Source: Dicaeum eximium (Eukaryota > Chordata > Aves > Passeriformes > Dicaeidae). From it: a stretch of 64,000 nucleotides of DNA. This document shows, one piece after another, positions 1-13,500 of the stretch. The stretch is taken from assembly GCA_013396995.1 (NCBI GenBank), contig VWZP01010942.1, forward strand, positions 144,808 through 208,807, in the 5' to 3' direction. The notes below the pieces were generated by a model. The model was given only the letters and a program-made list of their open reading frames with translations, did no database searches and was not told where the DNA came from. Each line of letters starts with the position of its first letter. Positions within the stretch are counted from its first letter, which is position 1. The translations under genes and the position numbers were made by a program.

Positions 1-454
1 CTTCAGTTAGTCCTCCTTCTTTATGAGTTGTTTGATCCCTTTGTCTAAACTTTCCATCTCAGAGTTTTGTCACTGAGCCTTTAGTTTCACAGTTTTATCT
101 CAAAGATAATTACTAAGTCTACAGTATTAGAAGAAAACAGTCTGTTTGCAGAAAGTTTTTTAAGATGCCTTCTCTCACCCATGGCTTAAGTAGGTCACAA
201 AGATGTGCTTTCATCTATCTTTAGAAGAAGGCTTAAGCAGCATGGAGCTTCCTGAAATAGAAATAGGAATGTATTTATTGCTTCACTCACCTTCATGCTC
301 TCCACCCAGCATTTCCAAGAATGATGGTATAAATAGAATCAACATGTCACAGATGATAGAGGGAAAAAGTGTCTAGTTTTCCAACCTAACCTTTGCCTGG
401 TTGGCTAGATACATGCACACAAACACACACATTCATGTAAGTGCATCCCTCAGG
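1..454. other. Non-coding sequence, probably ZNF366 intron 1
   Basis: No exon, RNA gene or recognisable repeat seen. Placed in intron 1 because the first coding exon begins with a splice acceptor at 3262 and the non-coding first exon is expected upstream. Confidence 0.5.
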
Positions 455-2258
455 AGAGCTACAAGGATGTTGCAAACTTATGCAGAGATAAAACTGGAGA
501 GGCCAAAGCCCAACTTGAACTTAATCCAGCTACTCCCACAAAAAAATAACACAAAACATTTCTATATGTACATTCACATAAAAAAGCGGGCCAAGGAGGA
601 TCTTCATTCTTTGTTGGATGTGGGTTGAAACTTAGTGTTGAATGCTGAAGAAAAGGCTGAGGTGCTTTGTGCCTTCTTTGTTTCAATCTTACATAGTCAG
701 ACCAGTTGTTCTCAGGGTGCACAGGCCTCTGAGCCAGAATACAGAGACAGGGAACCAAATGAAGACCCTGTAATCCAAGGGGAAATAGTCAGCAACCTCC
801 TACAACACTTAGATGTGGACAAGTCTGGGACTGATGGGATCCACCCAAGGCTACCAAGGGAGCTGGTGAAAGTGCTCACCAAGCTACTTTCCATAATTTA
901 CCAGCACTCCTGGATGTCTGAGGAGGTTCCAGTTTACTGGAAGTAGGCAAATATGGCTCCCACCTACCAGAAGGGTTGGAAGGAGGGTTGTGGAGCAGCT
1001 CATCCTGAATGCCATCACACAGCATGTACAGAACAGCTCAGCAGGGGATCAGGCTCAGCCAGCACGGGTTCGTGAAAGGCAAGTCCTACTTCCCCAACAG
1101 GAACTCCCTGTATGACTCGCTTAGTGGAAGAGGGAAAAGCTATGTATTCTGTCTCCCTGGACTTCAGCAAAGCTTCTCACACCATTTCCCACAGCATTCT
1201 CCTAGAGAAACAGACTGCTTGTGGTTTCATGGATGCACTGTTTCCCATGTAAAAAAATGTCAGAATGCCCTGGCCAGGAGAGTGGTAGCGAATGGAGTTA
1301 CGTCCAGCTGGCAGATGGCCACAGTGGTGTTCCCCAGGGCTCAGTACTGGGCCCAGCCCTGTTTAATATCTTTATTGATGAATGTGAGGATCAAGTGTAT
1401 CCTTGCTGAGTTTGTGGATTACTCCAAGTTGGGTGGGAGTGCTGATCTGCTGGAGGGCAGGAGGGCTCTGCAGAGGGATCTGGGCAGGCTGGATCATGGG
1501 CTGAGGCCAATGGTGTGAGGTTCAACAAGGCCCAGGGCTGGGTCCTGCCCTTGGGTCACAACAGCCCCAGGCAGTGCCACAGGCTGGGGCAGAGGGGCTG
1601 CAAAGCTGCCACAGGAAAAGGAGCTGGGGGTGCTGGTGACAGTGACTGAACATGAGCCAGCAGTGCCCAGGTGGCCAAGAAGGCCAATGGCATCCTGGCC
1701 TGTACCAGCAATAGTGTGGCCAGCAGGAGCAGGGCAGGGACTGTCCCCCTGTACTCGGCACTGGTGAGGCCACACCTCAAATCCTGTGTTCAGTTGTGAA
1801 CTCACTCCAAGAAAGACATTGAGGTGCTGGAGCGTGTCCAGAGAAGGGCAGTGGAGCTGGTGAAGGGTCTGGTGCACAAGTCCTGTAATGAGTGTCTGAG
1901 GGAGCTGGGGTTGTTTAGCTTGGAGAAAAGGAGGTTGAGGGTAACATTACCACTCTCTACAACTGCCTGAAAGGAGGTTGTAACCAGGTGGGTATTTGCC
2001 TCTTCTCCCAGGTAACAAGTGACAGGACAAGAGGAAATGGCCTCAAGTTGTTCCAGAGAAAAAACCTCTTCACAGAAAAGGTGGTCAAGAACTGAACCAG
2101 GCTGCCCATTGAAGTGATGGAATCACCATCCTTGGAGGTATTTAAAAGATGTGTAGATGTGGTACTTAAGGGCATGTTTTTGTGGTGGATTTGGCAGTTC
2201 ATGGTTAGACTCGATGATCTTAAAGGTCTTTTCTAAGGAAAGTTTTCTGATTCTATGA
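455..2258 (+). mobile_element. CR1 LINE, degenerate 3' two-thirds of pol plus 3'UTR
   Basis: Runs in the sense direction from the spacer between endonuclease and reverse transcriptase, through RT, to the 3' end ttctgattctatgac. Recognisable pol pieces: frame 635-946 (DGIHPR region, then an in-frame TAG), the RT motif GVPQGSVLGP at about 1328-1360, and the thumb region 1430-1518. Several frameshifts make it inactive. The catalytic FADD box is degraded to FVDY near 1411. The section about 1430-1790 is almost identical to the copies at 17.9 kb and 28.4 kb. Confidence 0.9.
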
Positions 2259-3262
2259 CTCTAGAAGGACAAGGGAAAAGGCAGCAGCCTTATTTAAGAT
2301 GAACCAAAATTTATAACCAATGTTTTAGATGAACCACAAATTCAGATGAAGTTCCCCGTATGATCAGTGGAACATAAAATTTTGCCAGGAGAAAATTGTT
2401 AATCTGCCTTATCACATTGTATCATCAGATATGCTCAGAACATTTCTAGGTGTCAGTTACTCTGGAGTCCCAGGGGTTTTGTTGACATCAGTTCTATATT
2501 TAGTTTTATAGTGGTGATTTTGCCCACCTGTTTAGAAACAAACAAACAAACAAAAAAAATCTTAGATAAAGCCTATTAAAGTGTAATTTGGAGAGTTGTC
2601 AAATGTCTTTCCTCCCCAGATCTGCCAGGCAAATATCTCTGTGATTAAAACAAAGAAAATAAATTAATCTCCGCCTTCTTATTACAATACAAAGTGCGAG
2701 TAGCCAGGAAACATGGCGCAAAACCTGATGGTACACAGTGTCCTTAAATCACTTGGCCATTGTTTTCTCTCACAGCAGCACATGTTAATGATACAAAGAA
2801 GTTTAACATTTTTTGGCTTTGGCTTTTCATGTCACAACCATAATAAATGTGCATATTACTGTTTGTATTGCCATATCCTTTAGATGCACGGCCAATTTCT
2901 AGAGCCTGTTCATGTGCAGCCAAGGACAGAATTTTGCCTACAAGCAGACTGAGTTGAATTAGGCAGAAACATTGCATACTGATTCATCTGTGAAGTAGTG
3001 TGTCACAGTACCGAATGTTTATGTTGTAAAAATGTTGCGTGGGTCAAATCTGCTGCAGGAAGACCAAAGCTTTTTTGCTTTTCACTTACCAATTTAATTG
3101 TGCTTTAAAAGGCCTTTGTCTTATATGAATCTAAGAAATCCTTAGTTGTATTTATTTGAAAAACACAACAACCTTCAAAACAATAAAATGGTCAGTAGAA
3201 TGTTAAATTCAGAAGAACAGGAAGAAATAAACAGTTTTGGGGTTTCTTTTTCTTATTTTAAG
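2259..3262. other. ZNF366 intron sequence, no further feature
   Basis: AT-rich intron with a short CAAA run at about 2537-2557. It ends in the acceptor of the first coding exon. Nothing else recognised. Confidence 0.5.
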
Positions 3263-4591
3263 GAATTTGGGCCACAGAGAAGAAAATTTAATATGATGAA
3301 GAACGAAGAAACAAGTTTTAATATGGACAATACCCGAGCTTCTCCCTTCTCCCTCTGCCTGCAGCCACTCAGCCCTGTTACAAAGCCACACAGAACAACT
3401 CAATTTGATGAAGAATTCAGAACACACCTCTCACATTTCCGCTATGGTCCTCCTCCTCTTGAAAGCATGGAAACATTCCAGGGGTCCTTGGAAGGGGGGT
3501 CTCGTAAACGCAAGAGCATGCCAACAAAAATGCCTCCTCCCATCACCCTTGAGGATTCCTCATCATCACCAGATCGACCTGAAGATCACAACGACATAGG
3601 CTCTTCCAGTCTCCCCTTGGTGTTCCAACAGCCAGCTCAGCCCAAGTACAGTTCCCAGATGATTGACCTCTGCAACTTTGGTTTTCAGTTCTACAGAACT
3701 CTGGAGCATTTTGGAGCGAAGCCCATTAAGCAAGAACCAGTGAAGCCTAACATGGCATGGCCCAGTAGCCCAGCATTCATGCAGGCTCCTTACCCTTATT
3801 ATCCTAAAGTCCACCCTGGCTTAATGTTTCCTTTCATTGTACCACCAAACTTTCATTTCAGGAACCCTTTTCAAATGAAAAGACCTCCAGAACCACCCTT
3901 CAGGAGGGCTGAAGTAAGAGAAAGTGGTGAAAACAAACAGAAAGTGGAAAGAGTAGATGTCAACCTTCAGATAGATGACAGCTACTATGTTGATGTGGGG
4001 GGTGAACAGAAACGCTGGCAATGTCCTATGTGTGAGAAGTCCTATACATCCAAGTACAATTTGGTCACCCATATCTTGGGTCACAGTGGCATCAAGCCAC
4101 ATGCTTGCACCCGGTGTGGCAAACTTTTCAAGCAGCTGAGCCACTTGCACACGCATATGTTGACACACCAGGGCACTCGGCCACATAAGTGCCAGGTTTG
4201 CCATAAGGCTTTCACTCAAACCAGTCACCTTAAGAGACACATGATGCAACACAGTGACATCAAACCTTACAACTGCAGGATCTGTGGCAGGGGTTTTGCC
4301 TACCCCAGTGAGCTGAAAGCACATGAGTCTAAGCACGAGAGTGGACGAGAGAACATTTGTGTGGAGTGTGGTCTGGACTTTCCAACTCTGGCCCAGCTGA
4401 AGAGACACCTAACCACCCACCGTGGCCCTATACAGTACAACTGCACCGAGTGTGATAAGACCTTCCAGTACCCAAGTCAGCTGCAAAACCACATGATGAA
4501 GCACAAAGACATCCGGCCGTACATCTGCACTGAGTGCGGCATGGAGTTTGTGCAGCCCCACCACCTGAAGCAGCACTCCCTGACTCACAAG
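3263..4591 (+). CDS. ZNF366: ZNF366 first coding exon (short 5'UTR plus fingers 1-7)
   Basis: A pyrimidine-rich acceptor (tttcttattttaag) ends at 3262, and the donor AAG|gtaagc begins at 4592. Coding starts at 3293 and gives residues 1-433. Two ATGs are adjacent (3293 and 3296), both with A at -3. The frame is open from the acceptor to the ATG, so an upstream coding extension is not formally excluded. The exon carries the whole N-terminal region and fingers 1 to 7 (C244 to H432), and ends exactly in the linker before finger 8. Confidence 0.95.
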
Positions 4592-7500
4592 GTAAGCCAG
4601 CTCCCACCTTGCATCTGAAGGTAGTAAATGGATTGCAGGCCACTGAAGATACATGTAGGTACCCCCTCAGGAATGTGGCCTCTTGCCAGCTGCAGAGGCT
4701 TATGCAGAAACCCCAGCATTGCTGGCGGTCGTATCAGCCAGATATCTTTCTATAGAAAGTATACAACCCAACGTTGTTATGAGCAGGAATTTAATTAAAC
4801 TCCCTGTATCACTTCCCCAAACTGGATTCACAGCTCTCTGTTACTTGGGGCTTTTTTTTGGAATGACCTCCTGTAAAATTTTGCAGAGCAAAACCAGCCA
4901 CCAATCCCGAAATTTTGAAAGATTTTTTTACTGAAAGCCAGTTCCGATACCTTGTTCCCTTAATTAGGAAGCACATGGGTTTGTAGCAGACTGTAGCAAA
5001 AAAAAAAAAAAGTATGTTATTACTCATCAGACTCTGAAGAATCATTAAAATGAGACATTTAAAAAACAAAATAACCCTAAGAAAAACTCCCCTTTGTGCA
5101 TCTGTTATCTAGAATGCCAGTTGATAGAAATGGACAAGCAGGATCATAATAACAGCCAATTCACATCAAGTGGCAGTCTTGCCACTGCTGACAGTGGTGA
5201 CAGCAGGGTCAGCTTAGAGTATGAGAAAGCTTTGGAACATTTCTGAAAAGATTGCTTTCAAAAATAGGAAAAATGCAATTGTTCTATTCAAGAAGCTCTG
5301 AAATTGACTATCCACTTTTACAAAAATTATAAGACAAGTCAAAACCTTTCACTCTAAAAAAAATTTCTTCCAGATTTGCATATTTTTCCTTTAACATTTG
5401 AATTTTGGCTTTTACATGAAAAACATTAAAAACACAGAAAGCTACAGCATTTGAATCTTATAGGCACATATTCTTTGAAAACTGGACAACCTCTACTTCC
5501 ACATTTGCTTTTTCTTTTCTGCTTCGTGCTTATAATTTCTGTTCTTTATGGAGATTCCCTGATCTTCAGATTTACCATGCAAGATTCCACTAATTGAGGA
5601 CTTGATAGGTTTTTTTGTTACAGGAAATGAAATGCCCCTGAGCCCTTAGAGAGCTTTTGCTTCTTTGTCCACATCCACGGGTGCATGCAGTGTGAATATA
5701 ATTTATAGTACTAAGCTGACTAAATGCAGCTTCATATCAGACAAGCAGATACTCAAAACTGCTGGTGACGTTCAATTTTAGCTTTGAAATTAACTATGAA
5801 AACCACTGACAGTAATTTCACATCTTTTTAAAGAAGGCCTGCAGAAGGGGTAATTGCCCTCAGCATCTCACTAGTAAATCCTTATTGCCTTCAGCAAGTT
5901 AAACTCTTAAGCTGTTTAGTAGCAAATTCTTTGATTTTCACAGTATCTAAATCACTGTTTGAGAAGCTGACAGACCACATGAGTGTGAGTAAGAATATTG
6001 AATTCTGCAGTAGTAAATTGAGTGGATAGCATAAAAAGTGATATAAATGTTCTATAAACCTCATATAAAATGAAATAATTCCATTATGGTTACTGAAAAT
6101 CCCACCAAGAATAAGCAGGGGTTTTTTCTCTGCAATAAATGTAAGATGTATAATCTTATTTGGTGATACTGCTTGACTACTCTCAGTTACTTCAGATTAT
6201 TTTCTATAACTTTTTTCAAAATAGGGCTGTGTCTTTTTCATAATCCAGTAACTTTCAATTATTAAAGGCAAGCATTATTTCAGTCTTTTAACTTGTGGGC
6301 TTTTATTCTTGATAAGTAATTACATACGTTTGATCAATTCTTTATTTAAGCCGCAGATTAGGAGAGGGAAGCTCTGACACTGACTGTATCTGATTGATGT
6401 GAAAACAGACTTTATTTTTTCATTAAGCTTACATTTTGTTTTACTTCTCTGCTTCTCAGAAGCTTGTAAGAATTTGTCAGGAGAAAATACATAGGTATGT
6501 TGAAAAATGTTAAAAGTGAAAAAATTTATTATCAACTTTGCTAATGCAGAATGAATAATTCATAAGTTGCTGTACTGATGATTAAATTACCTAGGAAAAT
6601 TTTCAGTCTACAGAATTTTTCTTTTCTTTCAGGGTGTGAAAGAGCACAAATGTGGAATTTGTGGCCGAGAATTTACTCTGCTGGCCAACATGAAGCGACA
6701 TGTCCTGATCCACACCAATATCAGAGCCTATCAATGCCATTTGTGCTTCAAGAGCTTTGTGCAAAAGCAGACTCTCAAGGCCCACATGATTGTTCATTCA
6801 GATGTCAAACCCTTTAAATGCAAGGTAAGTGCATTTGGTGGCAGAGGTATTAACCTACAGTATATTTCTCTGATACTATCATCTTATGATATGGTAGAAT
6901 TATAAAAACAAAACTTGCTAACACATTCTGCCCTCACATTCAAAAATTAACATAAACCAGTCTGATTTTCTTTCTTTATCCAGGTTCTGCTTATGTAGCA
7001 CAAAATAATGGAGATAAATACCTGTGGCTTACTCCCTTTTCCTTCAGGATCATTCATCCTCATGTAGTTTTGGGGTTTTTTTCCCCTGTGATTGTTTAAG
7101 TGCCATAGACATTTGAATCCAAGCAGAAATTTAAGTGCTTAATCGATTGAAACACTGACAAAAAGCAGAAATCAAGTCATGCACCCTGTGGAGGATCATG
7201 GAAAAGCAGCAGCAACAACTTCACACAGTGATGCTATGCAACAGTTCAAGAAAGGAATCAGAAAAAGCCACAGCAAAATAAAACTACAAAAGGGATTTGA
7301 ATGGGTCAAGTGTAATTACCAGACTGAAATTCAGGGCAGGATATTAGTATGCTGACAAAATAGCCTCTGAGACCATCTGGCCTTTCTACAGTCCTGTGCA
7401 AATTCCTGTTTGCTGCTTCCCCCCCACCCTGGAGGCTGACATTCCCTTTCCATCCTCTCTTCTTCTCCCTCCCCATAAACCTTCAAGACTTTATTGACCC

Positions 7501-10500
7501 TGTTTACTTCTAATGTATTTCTTATGAATGATTCATATCTATATTCTTACTCAGTATTGGATGCTATGTAAGTTCTTGCTGCCTCTCTGGCTCATTACTG
7601 TAGTCATACCTTGTGAAATCAAAGGCTGTAGATTTTTTCCCACTTTAATTTCTTCAAAGATGGCTGTAAATATAGAGTGGAGCATATTACCCAGCTTATG
7701 CATAAGTAACTGAAGACTGATTTGGAAGCAACTTCTAGAACTCTTTGATCCCACATCTTTATGGTATTAAATATTTTCTTAAAAGGAACATTGCATGAAG
7801 AAGCAGAGATGGATGAAAAATTTTAAATGGAATTATTTTGTCTTGAAAAAATGTCTAATTTTAAAGTGTCATAGGAATATATGATATTCAGTGCTAGTTT
7901 TAGTAAGAAAAGGTCAAAATTAATCTTTCTGACTTCATAATTTTGCTTTGTTAACTTAAAAAAAATTTACTTTGAAAAACTAGCAGCAAAGTCCTCCAAC
8001 TTCAGTATTTTGTTTTATTTTAATTTATGTCTTATGGAAATAGTATTTTGTATAATAGTGCTTACATTAGTCTATGTTGATAAAAGAATTTCTTTTACTG
8101 AAATTCTTAGGGTGTAACATGTCAGGTCTGCTGGAGGTTTTTGTTCTTTGAGAACATCTGCAAACCTGCCTTTTTGTTCCCATTTGGTTGAAGTCTTCCT
8201 CTGACTCCTTGAACTTCAGAAAAGAATCTCAGTTTTTGGGTCAGATTTTGTGGGTGCAGTATCTGGATCCACATGACTTTTTGGGTACGTGCAGATTAGC
8301 TGGAAGGTTGTGTTCAGCTCAGTGTTTGATGATGACAGACTATTGAAACTTGGAGAGGGCAATAATTGGAACTGGGAAATGGAGTAACACCAGTATGTTT
8401 TCCAGACAGTAACAAAAGCTCTACAGGAACACCTGTTTTTCTTATTTTTTTACTTTTCTGTCCCCACCCAGTGTTCCAATGAGGAAAGAAACAAGTAAGC
8501 ACAGTGAATCTGTTTCTCATATGGCTGAAGGGGTATCAATCAACATCAGTGCTGCTGACAGTGAAGATTGTAACAGAAGATTGCAATAAGCAGAGGCAGA
8601 AACAGGAATTGCTTTCTTGTATTAAGACCATCCTAACATTACCTCTCTGACACAGCCCTCAAAGACTCTTGAAAGCAAACATTTCTGGCTGGTGCTTGGA
8701 GGGTTAAGGCAATGACCAGATAGCAGCCTTTTGGCACCAAGCTCCTCCTCAGCAGAAGGAAGGATATAGCTGCATGAACAGCCTGCTTAACAATGGCTCA
8801 CATGTCCCCGGGGAACCGCCTGCAAATAGATTTCATCTTGCTTTCTCTTGTACTTTTCAAAGCTTCCTGTTTTCTCACGGTCCTTTTGGACAGTTTACAG
8901 TCATTCTCCCTCTCCTTCTTTCTTTGAGGAAAGGAACACCCTTCTTATGAAGAAAAATAAAGAAGAAGAAGAAGAATGCAAGGGAAAGAGAGCACAGCAG
9001 TAGCCTTTGTACTTCACCACATGCAATGGTTTTCTTTACCTTTTTCTCACAGCAAAAGAAAACATGAGCTTTCCTATGTGTCTAATCACAGCTAAGCACA
9101 TACTATCAGAAGTGAGGGAGTAGCAAATAGTTGTCCCTTCTGTTTCCTTATCCAGCTGCAGCCTGGATCTCTGTTTGATTTTCTGGTGAAGAGTGAACTT
9201 GTCTGTAGCATTTAAAGGCCTGAGCCCATGTTGCCTTATTTATTTCTATTTAAGAAAAACAGCCCGAAGAGTTATGAAGGTATTCCACCAACTGGTGCAA
9301 CAATACTAATTTGAATTTGTAGAGAAAGATTCCATGAAATTTACTGTTGCTTTTAATGCTGAAGTAATCAATGTTTCAGACCTCTAATAATGGATGCAAT
9401 GGATTTTTCTTCACCCCAGACAAATATCTGCAACAGATGTTTTGAACAACACTTTTTTCCCCCACCTAAAAACGTGTGTTTTAAACAGTAGTCAAAATCA
9501 AAGAAAATGTAAGAGAGAAGTACTTTGAGAAGAAACAAAACAGGTGTCAAATCTAGAAGGACGATACTTCACATGCTGGCTTAGGAGGAAAAATCTAGGG
9601 TTGAACTAATGTAGACTTTTCTAGCAAACTGTACTGAAGTCCATTTCACCAGCCAGAGCAACAAAGTCTGTTCAGCAGACTTGCAGCTGAGGTGTCCCCT
9701 TCAAGACCTTACTTTTATGCTGTCTAAATTAGACAGCCTAACAGAAAGTCTACAAGTAAACCACATTGTTCCTGATATCCCAAGTTCTCTTGTGCAAACT
9801 TCTCATCTCCCTGAGTGCTATGGTGCACTGTGATGGGTTCTGCTGGAGCTCCTCATATGCAACTGTCTCAGAGTCATCTTTCACACTCTGATCACAAGCC
9901 TGTCATGTCAGAGAGAAAGAAGTTCTTGTACGATCTTCTAGTTTGATCTGCAGATTCAAGATCTTCACTGAGCATTAGCTGTGTACTCCAGCTAGATTTG
10001 AGTTGCAGTCTTCCAGCATACAAGTGAGAAACCTACTTCATTTTACATCTGCATCATAGATATTCATCTGAAAGTTGTCTTTTGCCTTTTTGAAATTACC
10101 AGTAAAACAGAGATTATGCCACACAAACCCTCCATTCCGAAAAACAATTTTCCTATCTGCATTTCTTTAATTTTCCTGCCACACCTCTGCACTAGTACCA
10201 TTTCCTCAAGTCCCCAGAGGAGATTTCAGGACAAGAACACATTACATATCTCAAAGATATGTACACATCTCTGTACATATCTCAAAGATACATATCTCTG
10301 ACTCTGGGAAATGGAAAACCCATCAACTTTATTCAGACACAGAACTTTTATCCTGTGAAGAACTAGTCTTTACCAAGTCCCTGTCGTTTCAGTATGAAGA
10401 AAAAGAAACAAATATTGCCTTGACAGAAAGCAATTTAGTGCTCCTCCTAAATAAATTTTAATAGTCAAGACCTTATAAAGATAAGGGTTTGCATACAATA

Positions 10501-13500
10501 CTGAAGCCACTCATCCACTCAGCGTAGTTTTCCTTGATTGCCAGTTTAGACAGAAAAGACCTAGCTACAGGAAAGCAAGTTCTGGTGATATGTCAGCCAC
10601 AGTACAAGCAGATAACCAGAAGCCTTCAGCAAAGAGGTGTTAGAGAGATATTATTGCTGACATTCTTGTACCAAGAGTAATATTGACATGTTACAGGTTG
10701 TTCCAGCAGCTGCCAAGATCCGATCAGCTGCTGTTACTCCTCGCGAATTTTCTGTGCTCATCAGTACTCTCAGTAGATGAGAGTCTGTTTCCTCCCAGCA
10801 CTTTCTGAGCTATTTTGTGTTTCCACCATTTCTCTGAGTGTAAATAATCCTGCATATTAACTTTCTTTGAATGTGGAGAAGACAGTATTTTTTCCTCAGT
10901 GGATGGATGACCCTTGGAAACAGCTATCTTACTTTTAAAAATTAATTATTCACTTTCAGTGGCTATTCTTTTATTTCCCACCATCTTGTCTAACTCTTTG
11001 CTGATAAGTTTATTTGCTAGAGTTTTTAGTTTAGTAAAATCACAGACAGGAAAACACAAAAGGGTATGCAGCTGAAGCAAATAATTTTTTGAAAAGCAAG
11101 TGACTGTTTTCAGACTCTTTCTTTTTGCAGCAGAGACTCAGCTCTAGTTTTTATTTTAAAACACTACCCCTGCTAATTTTTGTATTAATAAGCTGATTCA
11201 ATTTTCCCTCTAGAGAGGGCTTAAAACACTAAGTATACTGTTTTTCCAAGGATCCTTCCACTATCTACATTTCATCCAGATATTTGAGGTGATGACTTTC
11301 TGCATTTACATCTACAAGTTCTGTATAATTTCTTCTGTACTACCGAAATAAGTAAAATTGGAATTAAGATTATACAGGAAAATCTGGTGGAATCTTAGTA
11401 ATTTCTGTTTAGTAATTGTCTGCCAGATGGTTACCCTGCTAGATGAAGGTTTCAGTTACTCAGTAATGGTGACCCGGGTTCATATATTAATAAGAACAAT
11501 TTTAAAAAATTAAAATCCATTTATAAAACAAGTCAGGGAAAAAAAAAAGGTAGCAAGCAAACACAGAAGTTTTCAGAGGATGGAAATAGCCACTTGAATG
11601 TGAATAAAATTATAAATCCTGATAAGGAAAGACCAGAAGACAAGTAAGACTGGATGCCTGTAACAGTGATGTCAAACTCTCATTTCTTAAGAATACATAA
11701 GAGTCCAGACTACAATAGGACCCATCTAAATAAACAACAATGAATGAAACCCACCCTTACTCTTCCATCAAAGGAAAAATTGCACGATCAATGGCTTGAG
11801 CTGGCAGGAACATGCTTCAGGGAAAGCTGAGTCATTCTTGCAGCCTCAGTGACTGTTTAAATTGCATCTTACTCACCAGAGACACCGAAACACAGGAGTT
11901 GATAAATTATGAAAGAATCAGGGAAAAAGGGGTGAGCAAGAAACACAGAAAAACAAGGAATTGCTTTTTCTAACTTTAAGCAAAATGTGCAGCCATTTAA
12001 TTTCCATTTAAAAAGAAGTAATATTCTGCTTGACTATTTCACAGAAATCCTTAATTGGCTTTATTTTATAATTCCATTCCTGCCTGGCATGGTTCTTGAT
12101 TAAAGGCTAGATGTATAAAAGGAAGGGTTCACCAGGGCAGAAACTTGTACTTTGAATCTTACTCAAGTTAAGAGCCTTCCAATTACTCCTTTAAGTCTTT
12201 CCCCTCTTTACAATAACATTGACTACTCTTGGGGTATCCTTGACTATGTGTGCTGGTCACTAATATTAAAAAATGTCAGCAGTTCAGAATGCCTTAGATA
12301 CTTGATTTTTGATGGAATTTTGAAAAACATATTGCAGCCAAAAACTGCCAGAGTTTTTGCTGAGAAGTGTAGATCCTAATTCCTTTAAAAATGTTGTCCT
12401 TGAAAATACTGCTTCAAACTAATAATTTTCATTTTTACCATTTTTACAGCTGTGTGGAAAAGAGTTTAACAGAATGCACAATTTAATGGGACACATGCAC
12501 TTGCACTCAGATAGTAAGCCATTTAAGTGCCTCTACTGTCCCAGCAAATTCACCTTGAAGGGGAACCTAACCAGGCACATGAAAGTCAAACATGGGGTCA
12601 TGGAAAGAGGATTTCACTCTCAAGGTAATAATTTTCAACAAGATTATTCTCTGTGAGATCTGAATACGTATATCAGTCAACACAAGTGGGCTTTGTACTG
12701 CAGATCTACAAACTCGTGCCATAGATCCAATGCTATTGCAAAGGATGGAATCCCAATAAGCCTGTGAAGTTGTTATTAGCTATATTACTATAGCATTACA
12801 TGGCAGTGTTACATGTCCCGAATAGATCATAAATTAATCCTAAATTGACAGAAAAAGAAAATCTGAAGCACTTATGGTCCTTTCTCATGGCTTATTGGAT
12901 TCCAGTCTGGAATGGGGATGGAATCCTCAATGGGTCTACATCCAGGAGTCTTGGTCATTCTGTACTGTATTGGCATAGCTGGTGTCAGATGAAGGCCATA
13001 GGCTCAAGATCCCACTTACAAGGAAGCACATGAACAGGAGAGGATATTCCTCAAAGTATAAGTCTCACAGTATAAGGATTTTTGACTACTGAGGGCATCC
13101 TGCAAAACATTTCCTGTCTCTACCTACCATGTATACTTCCTGGAGTCATCCTTTTGAGTGTAAACAGATCAATGCTATCTAAAGAAGTGGGGGAGTTAGG
13201 GAGAATTTTTTGAGGACTTGGGTATCCAAGATATGTTTTTTTAAGATTTTGCAGATAAATAATTCTTTAGTGAGCAAGATTCCTTGGTGTTCCTCATATA
13301 TTCAAACTTTAAGGCAGCTTAGCACATGTGTAAAACACTCTAGTGATATTTGGTGTAAAATTATTTATGGCTGATGAAATAAGTATTTTTTCTGTAAATC
13401 TATAGCATCATGATAGTTAGACAATTGCTCATGATTGGTGATAAATTGGCGCTAAAGAGCTTTTCATTGTACAGAGATTCTACAGCCCTTGAGGCTTATC

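Noticed and set aside
1494..1877. 127-codon - strand frame, repeated as 72- to 95-codon frames at 17975-18193 and 28486-28773
   Set aside because: It recurs because the same CR1 segment is present three times. It is the antisense of pol and has no start context or domain of its own.
3209..4654. Long - strand frames opposite the first ZNF366 coding exon (up to 195 codons)
   Set aside because: Antisense shadows of the zinc-finger coding sequence.
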